Shown in pieces: positions 7,910-16,197 of a stretch of DNA of 64,000 bases. Location: assembly GCA_963754065.1 (NCBI GenBank), contig CAVWFH010000039.1, forward strand, positions 124,001 to 188,000. The letters are read 5' to 3'. The first letter of the stretch is position 1; each line of letters begins with the position of its first letter. The translations under genes and the position numbers were made by a program. This stretch comes from JALORV01 sp963754065 (GTDB taxonomy: Bacteria > Pseudomonadota > Gammaproteobacteria > Burkholderiales > Burkholderiaceae_F). The notes beneath the pieces were generated by a model that saw only the letters and a program-made list of their open reading frames with translations, was not told where the DNA came from and ran no database searches.

Positions 7910-10324
7910 ATGGAGTTCAATCCCAACACCGACGCCCCCCGCCCTGCCGGCGAGTTGCCGTACGTCACGGCTGCGCAGGCCTCGGCGCTGATGAAGTCGG
8001 CAATGGCGATCTCCAACGAATTGGTCGCCACTTCGTTCCCTGACATCGTCAAGTCCATCCAGGAAGAGCTCACCGGGACCTGGGACTTCGATGTCAGCTC
8101 TCCGCTGGTGCAGCGCCTGCTGACGTCCAAGGCGGATGACCTGCACCATTCCTTTGTCGAGCATCTGAAGGAAGCCCAGGACCAGACGTTCCACGAAATC
8201 ACCGTGGGCCGGGTGCAACCTCCACCAGGCTCGCTCGACGCCGAAACCCTGTCGCTGGTCGATTCGATCTCGGTCGAGAGCAATACCGTGGTCGAGCGGC
8301 ACGCCAGCAAGGTGGCCGGCTATGCGGACCTGGCACTGCGCGACTTGAACCTTGTCGTGGCCTTCGTGCTCGGCCGCAGTGCGGTGCGCAATTCCGAGAA
8401 TCCGCTCGGGCCGAATGTCTATGTCCGCGCCTTGCTTCGTGCCGCTGAAGACTGCGAACTGCACAAGGAGGCGTGGGAGTTCCTGCTCACGCGCTTCGAG
8501 AAGCCGCTGGGCGAGGAACTCGGCCAGATCGTGCGGCAGTTGCTCGAACACTTCGCCAACCATGGCGTGGACGTGCGGTCCATTCGACGCAGCCTCGCGG
8601 TCCCGAAGGGTACGTCGGGAGGGTGGCAACCGCCGGGTGTCTCGGGCGATGGGAAGCCGGGCGAATGGAGCGGTGCGGCTCAAGCATCCGGACAGGCAGG
8701 GACCGGTGCAGGGCGTCCTGGACGCCCGGGCTCCGTGGCGGCCGCCGAAGGCGGTCCTACGCGGGCGCAAGCGGCGTCCGATGAGCCGACACAGTTGCTG
8801 GGTGGACTGCTGACGCGTCTGCAATCGAACGCGCGCGGCTCGAGGCTGCCGCAACTGCCCGCGCTGGGTCCGGCATCACCGGAGCTGCTGCAATCGCTCG
8901 GCGAGATGCAGCGCGACGGCGTCGATCAGTTCGTCGAGACCGGCGACTTCGCGATGATGCCGCCGATGCAGTCGATCTCGTCGATGCGCGAGGAACTGAC
9001 ATCGAAGTCGACTCGCACCGTCGACAAGCTGACGATCGAACTGGTCGGCATGCTGTTCGACCACGTCATGCAGGACAAGCAGGTGCCGGCCGAGATCAAG
9101 GCGCGCCTGTCGCGGTTGCAGTTCCCGGTGCTGAAGGCGGCGCTGATGGATGCGGCATTCTTTGCTTCGAGTGCGCACCCGGCACGCAAGCTGATCGACC
9201 GCATCGCGGGGACTTCGGCGGGCTGGGAGCCCTACGGCGACGACAACCAGAAGTACCTGAGGGAAGTCGAACGCGTCATCGGCGAGATCCTGAAGAAGTT
9301 CGAGACCGATCTTTCCGTCTTCGAGAAGGTCTATACCGAGTTTGACCGCTTCGTTTCTGAAATCGATCCCGGAGACGCCGACCCGGTCTCGCGCGCCAAG
9401 AAGGCGCTCGAGGCGGCCGAGAAACACGAGATCCTCACGATCAACACGACGATCCAGGTGCGGCGCGCATTCGAGCGCGTCGACCTCGAGCCCTACATCA
9501 AGGAGTTCCTCCTCGGTCCCTGGGTCAAGGTGCTGGTGGCCGCGACGGTGCGCAGCGAGACCCAGCCTGGCTTCGCCAAGTCGTTCCGCGACGTGATCCA
9601 CGAACTGGTCTGGTCCGTGCAGCCCAAGGCCAGCACCGAAGACCGCAACAAGCTGGTCAAGATGATTCCCGGAATGGTGCGGGTGCTGCGCGACGGCCTG
9701 TCGCTGGTCAACCAGTCCGAGCGCGACCGCGAGCAGTTCTTCGGCTCGCTGATGGAATCGCACGCGATGGCGGTCAAGCCGGTCGACCAGGCGACCTATA
9801 TCAAGTCGAGCCTGCTCACGTCGGAACTGCGCGCCAAGATCGACGGCATGCAGCTGTCGGGCATCTTCCCGGTGACGACGGTGCCGGGCGGCATCCGCGT
9901 GTCGACCGGATTGATCATGCGTGCGGCGCAGGAGCATCACGCCGACATCCAGATGCCGGACCCGCTGACGGATATCGCCCGCCTCGATCCGGTCGAGGAC
10001 GCGCGGGTCCAAGAGGAAATCGGTCGCTGGCAGCGCGGCAACTGGTTCAAGATGTGGAACGGCATGGAGTTCGTCCGCGTCAAGCTACGCTGGATGAGTC
10101 CGCTGCGCACGCTGTTCCTGTTTGCCGGCGAGCACGACCAGAAGGCACACGTGCTGTCGTCCGACATGCTGAAGTCATATCTCGCGCGCAAGTACATCGA
10201 ACCGCTCGAGAGCATGCCGCTGACCAAGCGCGCCGTCGATGCGGTCGTCGCCGACTTCGAAAGCGCGCCGGACCGCGCGACCAATCTGGCCAAGCGCTAC
10301 AAGGCGTCGCAGCCGGCAGCGTGA
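7910..10324 (+). CDS. DUF1631 family protein, paralogue 2
   Basis: An 804-residue DUF1631 protein, a diverged copy of the protein at 4563-7022. The best match is the central block (VDKLTIELVGMLFDHVMQD near residue 370, then VPAEIKARLSRLQFPVLKAA) and the C-terminal module (GNWFKMWNGMEFVRVKLRW near residue 709). The N-terminal halves share only scattered motifs such as LSLVD and SENPLGPNVYVRALL. A Gly/Ala-rich linker covers about residues 245-290. No signal peptide or membrane helix is seen. A 118-base gap separates it from the preceding gene, enough for its own promoter. The function is unknown; it sits 24 bases upstream of a PilB/GspE-like ATPase gene. Confidence 0.85.
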   Translation: MEFNPNTDAPRPAGELPYVTAAQASALMKSAMAISNELVATSFPDIVKSIQEELTGTWDFDVSSPLVQRLLTSKADDLHHSFVEHLKEAQDQTFHEITVGRVQPPPGSLDAETLSLVDSISVESNTVVERHASKVAGYADLALRDLNLVVAFVLGRSAVRNSENPLGPNVYVRALLRAAEDCELHKEAWEFLLTRFEKPLGEELGQIVRQLLEHFANHGVDVRSIRRSLAVPKGTSGGWQPPGVSGDGKPGEWSGAAQASGQAGTGAGRPGRPGSVAAAEGGPTRAQAASDEPTQLLGGLLTRLQSNARGSRLPQLPALGPASPELLQSLGEMQRDGVDQFVETGDFAMMPPMQSISSMREELTSKSTRTVDKLTIELVGMLFDHVMQDKQVPAEIKARLSRLQFPVLKAALMDAAFFASSAHPARKLIDRIAGTSAGWEPYGDDNQKYLREVERVIGEILKKFETDLSVFEKVYTEFDRFVSEIDPGDADPVSRAKKALEAAEKHEILTINTTIQVRRAFERVDLEPYIKEFLLGPWVKVLVAATVRSETQPGFAKSFRDVIHELVWSVQPKASTEDRNKLVKMIPGMVRVLRDGLSLVNQSERDREQFFGSLMESHAMAVKPVDQATYIKSSLLTSELRAKIDGMQLSGIFPVTTVPGGIRVSTGLIMRAAQEHHADIQMPDPLTDIARLDPVEDARVQEEIGRWQRGNWFKMWNGMEFVRVKLRWMSPLRTLFLFAGEHDQKAHVLSSDMLKSYLARKYIEPLESMPLTKRAVDAVVADFESAPDRATNLAKRYKASQPAA

Positions 10325-10348
10325 GCCACGACGTATGAGGCACGACGC

Positions 10349-12184
10349 ATGAATCCCAAGGACGGTGCCGCGGCCCTGAAGGCGGTCGCCACTTCGTCGG
10401 CCAAGGACCGGCATGCGCCCTCGCCGGTGCCGAGCGGCCGCGTCACCGGCGGCTATGTGCTCAAGCAGCTGGTCGCCGATGGCATGCTGGCGACCAGCGA
10501 TGCCGAGCGCTTCAAGATCTCCGGCGGGCGCGACCGTGCGGGTCACCCGCTGGTGAATCTCGCGGAAATGAACTACCGGACGCCGAATGCCGAGCGCAAG
10601 CTGCTCGACCTCGAGGCGCTGACGCAGTGGCTGGCGCAGAAGGCGTCGCTGCCGTACTTCCACATCGATCCGCTGCGCGTCGACTTCACCCGCGTCGTCG
10701 ACGTGATGTCTTCGTCGTATGCCACGACCTACTCGATCCTGCCGGTGGCGATGGGCGGCGACGAGGTGACGATCGCCACCTGCGAGCCGTTCCAGACCGG
10801 ATGGGAACGCGAGATCGAGCAGATCACGAAGAAGAAGGTCAAGCGCGTCGTTTCGAATCCGCTCGACGTCGCACGCTATACGACCGAGTTCTACAAGCTG
10901 GCGCAGCAGGTCAGGGGCGCTTCGAAGTCCGGATCTGCGCCACTGGTGTCGAGCTTCGAGCAACTGGTCGAGCTCGGCGGCAAGGTCGAGGCCAACGACG
11001 CGCACGTCATCCACATTGTCGATTGGCTGCTGCAGTATGCATTCGACCAACGGGCGAGCGACATCCACCTCGAGCCGCGGCGCGAGTTCGGCGTCGCGCG
11101 CTTCCGCATTGACGGTGTGCTGCACCAGGTCTACCAGGTGCCCGGCGGGGTGATGGCTGCGATGACCAGCCGCATCAAGCTTCTGGGCCGCATGGACGTC
11201 GTCGAAAAGCGCCGGCCGCAGGACGGTCGCATCAAGACCAAGGTCTCGACCGGGCCGAATGCGGGCCGCGAGGTCGAGATCCGGCTCTCGACGTTGCCAA
11301 CGGCGTTCGGAGAAAAGCTGGTGATGCGGATCTTCGATCCGGAAGTTGTCGTGCGCAGTTACGCCGAACTGGGCTTCACCCCGGACGAGACGAAGGTCTG
11401 GGAAGACCTGATTCATCGGCCGTCCGGGATTGTGCTGGTGACCGGGCCGACCGGGTCCGGCAAGACGACCACGCTGTATTCGACGCTGAAACAGCTGGCG
11501 ACCGACCAGGTCAACGTCAGCACGGTCGAGGATCCGATCGAAATGGTCGATCCGGCGCTCAACCAGATGCAGGTCCAGCACGGCATCGATCTGGGATTCT
11601 CCGACGGGCTGCGTGCGCTGATGCGGCAGGACCCGGACATCATCATGGTCGGCGAAATCCGCGACAAGGAAACGGCCGACATGGCGGTGCAGGCTGCACT
11701 GACCGGCCACCTGGTGTTTTCGACGCTGCACACCAACGATGCCGCCGCGTCGATCGCACGCCTTATCGAGCTCGGCATTCCCAATTACCTGGTCAATGCG
11801 ACGCTGATCGGCATCCTTGCGCAACGTCTCGTGCGCATGCTGTGCCCGCACTGCAAGGCGTCGGGTGATCCGATCGAGCCGACGCTGTGGAAGGAACTGG
11901 TCGCACCCTGGCGCTCGAACGTGCCCGAGAAGATCTACCACCCTGTCGGCTGCCTCGAATGCCGCCGCACCGGCTACATGGGGCGCACGGGTCTGATCGA
12001 AATGCTGGTGATGACCGACGCAATGCGTAAGCTGATCGCCGAGGGCGCCGACCTCGTTCAGTTGCGCGGCCAGGCCGCGCGCGACGGGCTGCGCTCGCTG
12101 CGCGTCTCGGGCGCGGAAAAGATTGCCAAGGGCATGACCACGCTGGACGAGGTGCTGAAAGCGGCGCCGCCGTTCAACAACTGA
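10349..12184 (+). CDS. PilB/GspE/PulE family secretion or pilus assembly ATPase
   Basis: A 611-residue hexameric ATPase of the type II secretion/type IV pilus extension family, acting at the cytoplasmic face of the membrane. The N-terminal part resembles a T2SSE_N/MshEN domain (GYVLKQLVADGML near residue 31). The core has the Walker A GPTGSGKTTT (about 366-375), the Asp and His boxes (MRQDPDIIMVGEIRD near 425; LTGHLVFSTLHTND) and a zinc-binding tetracysteine pair, CPHC (about 499) and CLEC (about 534). It therefore looks enzymatically competent. No pilin, secretin, PilC or PilM-Q gene is nearby, so it is an orphan. It follows DUF1631 paralogue 2 and may be coexpressed with it. Confidence 0.92.
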   Translation: MNPKDGAAALKAVATSSAKDRHAPSPVPSGRVTGGYVLKQLVADGMLATSDAERFKISGGRDRAGHPLVNLAEMNYRTPNAERKLLDLEALTQWLAQKASLPYFHIDPLRVDFTRVVDVMSSSYATTYSILPVAMGGDEVTIATCEPFQTGWEREIEQITKKKVKRVVSNPLDVARYTTEFYKLAQQVRGASKSGSAPLVSSFEQLVELGGKVEANDAHVIHIVDWLLQYAFDQRASDIHLEPRREFGVARFRIDGVLHQVYQVPGGVMAAMTSRIKLLGRMDVVEKRRPQDGRIKTKVSTGPNAGREVEIRLSTLPTAFGEKLVMRIFDPEVVVRSYAELGFTPDETKVWEDLIHRPSGIVLVTGPTGSGKTTTLYSTLKQLATDQVNVSTVEDPIEMVDPALNQMQVQHGIDLGFSDGLRALMRQDPDIIMVGEIRDKETADMAVQAALTGHLVFSTLHTNDAAASIARLIELGIPNYLVNATLIGILAQRLVRMLCPHCKASGDPIEPTLWKELVAPWRSNVPEKIYHPVGCLECRRTGYMGRTGLIEMLVMTDAMRKLIAEGADLVQLRGQAARDGLRSLRVSGAEKIAKGMTTLDEVLKAAPPFNN

Positions 12185-12190
12185 CGGGAC

Positions 12191-13363
12191 TTACTTCGAC
12201 AACTGACGCATTGCCCGCGTCAGTCCCTCGAGCGTCATCGGAAACATCCTGCCGCCGGCCAGCTGGCGGATGAGCGAAATCGACTGACGGTACTGCCACA
12301 GGCTCTCGGGCTCGGGGTTCAGCCAGATCGACTTCGGGAAGGTCGCGAAGAAGCGTTGCAGCCAGACTGCGCCCGCTTCCTCGTTGTTGTACTCGACCGA
12401 GCCGCCCGGCTGCAGCACCTCGTAGGGACTCATCGTCGCGTCTCCGACGAAGACGAGCTTCCAGTCGTGCGGGTACTTGCGCAGCACGTCCCAGGTGGCG
12501 AAGCGTTCGGTGTAGCGGCGGCGATTGTTGCGCCAGAGGTACTCGTAGACGCAGTTGTGGAAGTAATAGAACTCGAGGTGCTTGAACTCGCCTTTCGCGG
12601 CGGAAAAGAGCTCCTCGGTGCGCTTGATGTGCTCGTCCATCGTGCCGCCGACATCGAGCAGCATCAGCACCTTGACGGTGTTGTGCCGCTCCGGCACGAG
12701 CTTCAGGTCGAGCCAGCCCGCGTTTTTCGCGGTCGACTCGATCGTGTCGTGCATGTCGAGCTCGAGGTCGGCGCCTTCGCGTGCGAAGCGCCGCAAGCGG
12801 CGCAGCGCGACCTTGATGTTGCGCGTGCCGATTTCGACCGAATCATCGTAGTCGCGGAAGCCGCGCATTTCCCAGACCTTGACGGCCGACTTCCCGCCCT
12901 TGCTGGGACCGCCGACGCGGATGCCTTCGGGATGCGCGCCGCCGTGTCCGAACGGCGAGGTTCCGCCGGAACCGATCCAGCGGTTGCCGCCATGGTGCGC
13001 CCCGTCCTGCTCCTCGAGACGCTTCCTGAATTCCTCCATCAGCCTGTCCCAGCCGAGCTTTTCGAGCTTCGCGATTTCCTCCGGACTGAACGCGCGCTCG
13101 AGCACCTTCCGGAACCACTCGTCCGGGATCTCCTTCGTGAAGTCGAGCGAGGTCGTCACGCCCTTGAAGTACTCGCCGAAAGCCCGGTCGAACTTGTCGA
13201 ACTGCGTTTCATCCTTGACGAGCGTGGTCCGCGACAGATGGTAGAAGTCGTCGATCGAGGGTCCGATCACACCGCGTTTCAGCGCCTCGAGCAGCGTCAG
13301 CAGCTCGTTGATCGACACCTTGAGCTTGGCAGCTCGCAGGTGGAAGAAGAAGTCGATCAGCAT
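12191..13363 (-). CDS. VWA domain-containing protein (CoxE-like), MoxR partner
   Basis: A 390-residue protein with a C-terminal von Willebrand factor A domain of the CoxE-like group. It usually works with a MoxR AAA ATPase in metal insertion or protein maturation. The N-terminal half is helical (FFFHLRAAKLKVSINELLTL at the start), with a Gly-rich insert HHGGNRWIGSGGTSPFGHGG near residues 145-165. The metal-binding (MIDAS) strand reads LLDVGGTMDEH, so the classic DxSxS is DxGxT here. It is the third gene of a minus-strand unit, MoxR - acetyltransferase - VWA. No client gene such as CO dehydrogenase is nearby, so the target is unknown. Confidence 0.88.
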   Translation of the reverse strand: MLIDFFFHLRAAKLKVSINELLTLLEALKRGVIGPSIDDFYHLSRTTLVKDETQFDKFDRAFGEYFKGVTTSLDFTKEIPDEWFRKVLERAFSPEEIAKLEKLGWDRLMEEFRKRLEEQDGAHHGGNRWIGSGGTSPFGHGGAHPEGIRVGGPSKGGKSAVKVWEMRGFRDYDDSVEIGTRNIKVALRRLRRFAREGADLELDMHDTIESTAKNAGWLDLKLVPERHNTVKVLMLLDVGGTMDEHIKRTEELFSAAKGEFKHLEFYYFHNCVYEYLWRNNRRRYTERFATWDVLRKYPHDWKLVFVGDATMSPYEVLQPGGSVEYNNEEAGAVWLQRFFATFPKSIWLNPEPESLWQYRQSISLIRQLAGGRMFPMTLEGLTRAMRQLSK

Positions 13364-13381
13364 CGCGCTAGAGATGGCACG

Positions 13382-13975
13382 TCAACGGTGACGCGTCAGG
13401 CGCAGTTCGAGGTGGCGCTTCACGTCCGGCCACTCGGAGGCCAGGATGCTGAACATCACCGTGTCGCGCACGCTCCCGTCCCGCCGCGGTTGATGGTGGC
13501 GGATCACGCCGTCTTTCTTTGCGCCGAGTCCCGCGATCGCCTCCTGCGAGGTGAAGTTGAAGTTGTCGGTGCGGAACCCGACCACCGCACAGCGCAATGC
13601 ATCGAACGCATGGCCGAGCAGCAGCAGCTTGCAGGCTGTGTTCACGTGCGACTTCTGGCAGCGGCGCGCGTACCACGTGTAGCCGATCTCGACTCGATCC
13701 ACTCCGGGCACGATGTCGTGATAGCGCGTGGTGCCGACAATCGTGTCGTGGGCGAGATCGCGTACCGCCCACGGCAGCATGTGGCCCGCCTCCTGGCCGG
13801 ACAGTGCCGCCGAGATATAGGCATGCGCCTGCTCGGGTTCGGGTACGGAAGTGAACCACAGATTCCACAGTTCACCGTCGCAGGCGGCCGCGACCAGTCC
13901 GTCGTGGTGTTCGCGCGCCAGCGGTTCGAGCCGCACGCCATGGCCCTCGAGCACCGTGGGTCGCGGTTCGATCAT
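13382..13975 (-). CDS. GNAT family N-acetyltransferase (RimJ/RimL-like)
   Basis: A 197-residue GNAT acetyltransferase, predicted to move an acetyl group from acetyl-CoA to an amine or protein N-terminus. The start VLEGHGVRLEPLAREHHDGL is typical of RimJ/RimL-type enzymes. The central strand VDRVEIGYTWYARRCQKSHVNT and the following CoA-binding helix region (CKLLLLGHAFDAL) fit the fold, and NFNFTSQEAIAGLGAKKDGV is typical of this subgroup. It lies between MoxR (7 bases after its stop) and the VWA gene (18-base gap), so it is part of the same transcript. Whether it modifies the MoxR/VWA system is unknown. Confidence 0.87.
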   Translation of the reverse strand: MIEPRPTVLEGHGVRLEPLAREHHDGLVAAACDGELWNLWFTSVPEPEQAHAYISAALSGQEAGHMLPWAVRDLAHDTIVGTTRYHDIVPGVDRVEIGYTWYARRCQKSHVNTACKLLLLGHAFDALRCAVVGFRTDNFNFTSQEAIAGLGAKKDGVIRHHQPRRDGSVRDTVMFSILASEWPDVKRHLELRLTRHR

Positions 13976-13982
13976 CGAATTG

Positions 13983-14828
13983 TCAGCGGTTGCTGCGGGC
14001 CATGAAGACGAGCCGTTCGAACAGATGCATGTCCTGCTCGTTTTTCAGCAGCGCACCGGCCAGCGGCGGCACAGCGATCTTGTCGTCTTTCGAACGCAGC
14101 GCTTCCGGCGGGATCTGTTCGGCCACCAGCAGCTTCAGCCAGTCGAGCAATTCCGAGGTCGATGGTTTCTTCTTGAGGCCGGGCAACTCGCGCACGCCAA
14201 AGAACACCGCCAGGGCGTTGGCGAGAAGCTCCTTGCGCAGCTTCGGGAAGTGGACATCGACGATCGACTGCATCGTGTCCTTGTCCGGAAACCGGATGTA
14301 GTGAAAGAAACAGCGGCGCAGGAACGCGTCGGGCAATTCCTTTTCGTTGTTCGAGGTGATCACAACCAGCGGACGATGCCTGGCCACGACCGTCTGCCGC
14401 GTTTCATAGACATAGAACTCCATGCGGTCGAGCTCGCGCAACAGGTCGTTGGGAAACTCGATGTCGGCCTTGTCGATCTCGTCGATCAGCAGCACCGACG
14501 GCTGCTCGGAGGTGAAGGCCTGCCACAGCACGCCACGGACGATGTAGTTCTCGATGTCCTGCACGCGTGCATCGCCGAGTTGCGAGTCGCGCAGCCGGCT
14601 GACCGCGTCGTATTCGTACAGACCCTGCTGCGCCTTGGTGGTCGACTTGATGTGCCAGGCCAGCAGGGGCATGTCGAGCGCGCGCGCCACTTCTTCAGCC
14701 AGCATGGTCTTGCCGGTTCCAGGCTCTCCCTTGATCAGCAGGGGCCGCTGCAGCGTCAGCGCGGCGTTGACCGCCAGCTTGAGGTCGTCGGTGGCAACGT
14801 AGGTCGAGGAGCCTTCGAAACGTGACAT
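13983..14828 (-). CDS. MoxR family AAA+ ATPase
   Basis: A 281-residue MoxR-type AAA+ ATPase, a cytoplasmic chaperone-like enzyme that usually acts with a VWA protein. Walker A is GEPGTGKTMLAEEVA near residue 34. Walker B is VLLIDEIDKAD near 111 and sensor 1 is VVITSNNEKELPDAFLRRC with the arginine finger pair. Length is normal for the smaller MoxR subgroup. It is the first gene of the unit, followed by an acetyltransferase and a CoxE-like VWA gene; that pairing supports the MoxR assignment. The start ATG is 14828. The 200 bases upstream are shared with a divergent cytochrome gene. Confidence 0.93.
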   Translation of the reverse strand: MSRFEGSSTYVATDDLKLAVNAALTLQRPLLIKGEPGTGKTMLAEEVARALDMPLLAWHIKSTTKAQQGLYEYDAVSRLRDSQLGDARVQDIENYIVRGVLWQAFTSEQPSVLLIDEIDKADIEFPNDLLRELDRMEFYVYETRQTVVARHRPLVVITSNNEKELPDAFLRRCFFHYIRFPDKDTMQSIVDVHFPKLRKELLANALAVFFGVRELPGLKKKPSTSELLDWLKLLVAEQIPPEALRSKDDKIAVPPLAGALLKNEQDMHLFERLVFMARSNR

Positions 14829-14930
14829 GGACGGAAGCGGAAGCGGCTGAAAGGGGCCGATCGAGTATACGCAACGGTGCGCCGGGAACTGCGCACGGGA
14901 CGTCGCCAGGCTCAGGGGGTCCGACTCGAT

Positions 14931-14936
14931 TACAAT
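14931..14936 (+). promoter_or_regulatory. Possible -10 element for the cytochrome c genes
   Basis: TACAAT followed by CG, about 95 bases ahead of the first cytochrome c gene in the MoxR-cytochrome divergent gap. The same TAnAATCG pattern precedes two other genes in this window. No convincing -35 element is seen. Confidence 0.3.
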
Positions 14937-15030
14937 CGCGCGCTGCGTGCCGGGGAGGCCGCGGCCCGGCGGGCTGGTTATGGCAAGACGATCCCGGGCT
15001 TTGCTTCAACACCACCAACGGATAGTGCGG

Positions 15031-15372
15031 ATGAAGTCGTACCGTTTGCTGCTCGTCGCCATGGCCGCGACACTGCCGCTGCTGGCGGCGGCACAAGACA
15101 AGAAGCCGGCGTCGCCGGCACCGGCCGCAACCAGCGACGCGCCCGTGTCGAACTGCATCGGCTGCCATTCGATTCCCGGGTACCAGGCGTCGTTTCCGCA
15201 GGTCTACCGCGTGCCGAAGATCGGTGGGCAGTCACCCCAATATATCGAGGCCGCACTCAAGGCCTATCGCCAGGGCGATCGCAAGCATCCGACGATGGTG
15301 GGCATCGCCAAGGGCCTCAGTGACCAGCAGATCACCGCCTTGGCCGCGTATTACGCGGCGCGCGGCAAGTAG
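15031..15372 (+). CDS. Monohaem cytochrome c, c4-like, copy 1
   Basis: A 113-residue periplasmic class I cytochrome c. The signal peptide is clear (MKSYRLLLVAMAATLPLLAAAQ). One haem site CIGCH sits near residue 46, and a Met in HPTMVGIAKGL is the probable sixth ligand. I chose the ATG at 15031 because it starts the signal peptide; a GTG two codons earlier is possible, and longer starts add unrelated residues. The gene lies 9 bases ahead of a second small cytochrome of similar layout, so the pair looks like the two halves of a dihaem cytochrome c4 on separate chains. The partner oxidase or reductase is not nearby. Confidence 0.9.
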   Translation: MKSYRLLLVAMAATLPLLAAAQDKKPASPAPAATSDAPVSNCIGCHSIPGYQASFPQVYRVPKIGGQSPQYIEAALKAYRQGDRKHPTMVGIAKGLSDQQITALAAYYAARGK

Positions 15373-15381
15373 GCGGGCCGG

Positions 15382-15714
15382 ATGATGAAGATGAGAATTC
15401 TCGTTGCGGCCAGCGCCGCACTCCTTGCAGTCGCGGCACAGGCTGCTGATGTTGCCAAGGGCGAACAACTCGCGCAGGCGCAATGCGCGGCGTGCCATGG
15501 CAAGGACTTTTCCTCGCCCGTCGATCCGAGCTATCCCAAGCTCGCCGGACAGTATCCGGACTATCTCGAAAAGGCGCTGCGCGACTACCAGACCGGCGCT
15601 CGCAAGAACGCGATCATGGCGGGGCTGGCCAAACCCCTGACGCGTGCGGACATCCAGAACGTCTCGACTTACCTGAGCCGCCTGCCCGGGCCGCTGGGCA
15701 ACGACAAGCGCTAG
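15382..15714 (+). CDS. Monohaem cytochrome c, c4-like, copy 2
   Basis: A 110-residue periplasmic class I cytochrome c with a signal peptide ending near AAQAA and one haem site CAACHG near residue 36. The segment NAIMAGLAKPLTRADIQNVSTYL carries the likely Met ligand and the last helix. It resembles the preceding cytochrome in layout (haem site, YPKLAGQYPDYLEKALRDYQ helix, Met loop). The start MMKMRIL follows the upstream stop by 9 bases, so the two genes are cotranscribed. It probably carries electrons in the periplasm; the redox partner is unknown. Confidence 0.92.
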   Translation: MMKMRILVAASAALLAVAAQAADVAKGEQLAQAQCAACHGKDFSSPVDPSYPKLAGQYPDYLEKALRDYQTGARKNAIMAGLAKPLTRADIQNVSTYLSRLPGPLGNDKR

Positions 15715-15747
15715 TTGCATGTCCGGCCCGACAGGGCCTATCACAGC

Positions 15748-16197
15748 TCAGTACTGCGACGCACGTCGCTCCAGGCACTCCAGATAGCGTGCGCTCATCT
15801 CGTCGGGTGGCAGCGCATCGCCTGCTCGCTGCGCCGACCAGATGACCTCGCCCAGGCACTCCATGACGTCGTGCGCGGCCGCGTGCGCATCGCTGCGCCG
15901 CGCGACCAGCCGCTGATACGCCGCACGAATGCCTGGCGGCTGATCGATCGACAACTGCTCGGCAATCGCCAGGTGCATCGAAAGGTGCAGGAAGGGATTG
16001 GTACGGCCCTCATCGACGCGATACTCCGTGGCTGCCGCCTCGGCGCTCGCAAGGGCGTCGTGGTATTCCGGATGCTCGACGATCCAGTCGAGCGCCATCG
16101 TTTCGATCGGAGTCAGGATCGCTCCATCGCGGTGCTTGCGCCAGGTCTCGCAGAAGAATCGCCGGACATCGTCCTTCGAGGGTGCGAACACGTTCAC
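15748..16197 (-). CDS. DUF1841 family protein
   Basis: A 149-residue DUF1841 protein of unknown function, predicted cytoplasmic. Typical features are the start NVFAPSKDDVRRFFCETWRK and the segments ALDWIVEHPEYHDAL and FLHLSMHLAIAEQLSIDQPPGI with conserved His residues that could bind metal. The GTG at 16197 overlaps the nth stop (GTGA) and gives the family's usual length; longer starts in this frame add unrelated residues. It is the last gene of the rnfB-like/nth/DUF1841 operon, an arrangement common in betaproteobacteria. A role linked to DNA repair or iron-sulfur chemistry is only suggested by the neighbours. Confidence 0.85.
   Translation of the reverse strand: MNVFAPSKDDVRRFFCETWRKHRDGAILTPIETMALDWIVEHPEYHDALASAEAAATEYRVDEGRTNPFLHLSMHLAIAEQLSIDQPPGIRAAYQRLVARRSDAHAAAHDVMECLGEVIWSAQRAGDALPPDEMSARYLECLERRASQY

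Noticed and set aside
12356..14005. A 549-codon plus-strand open frame opposite the VWA and acetyltransferase genes
   Set aside because: It crosses two well-supported minus-strand genes and shows no domain; it is a GC shadow.
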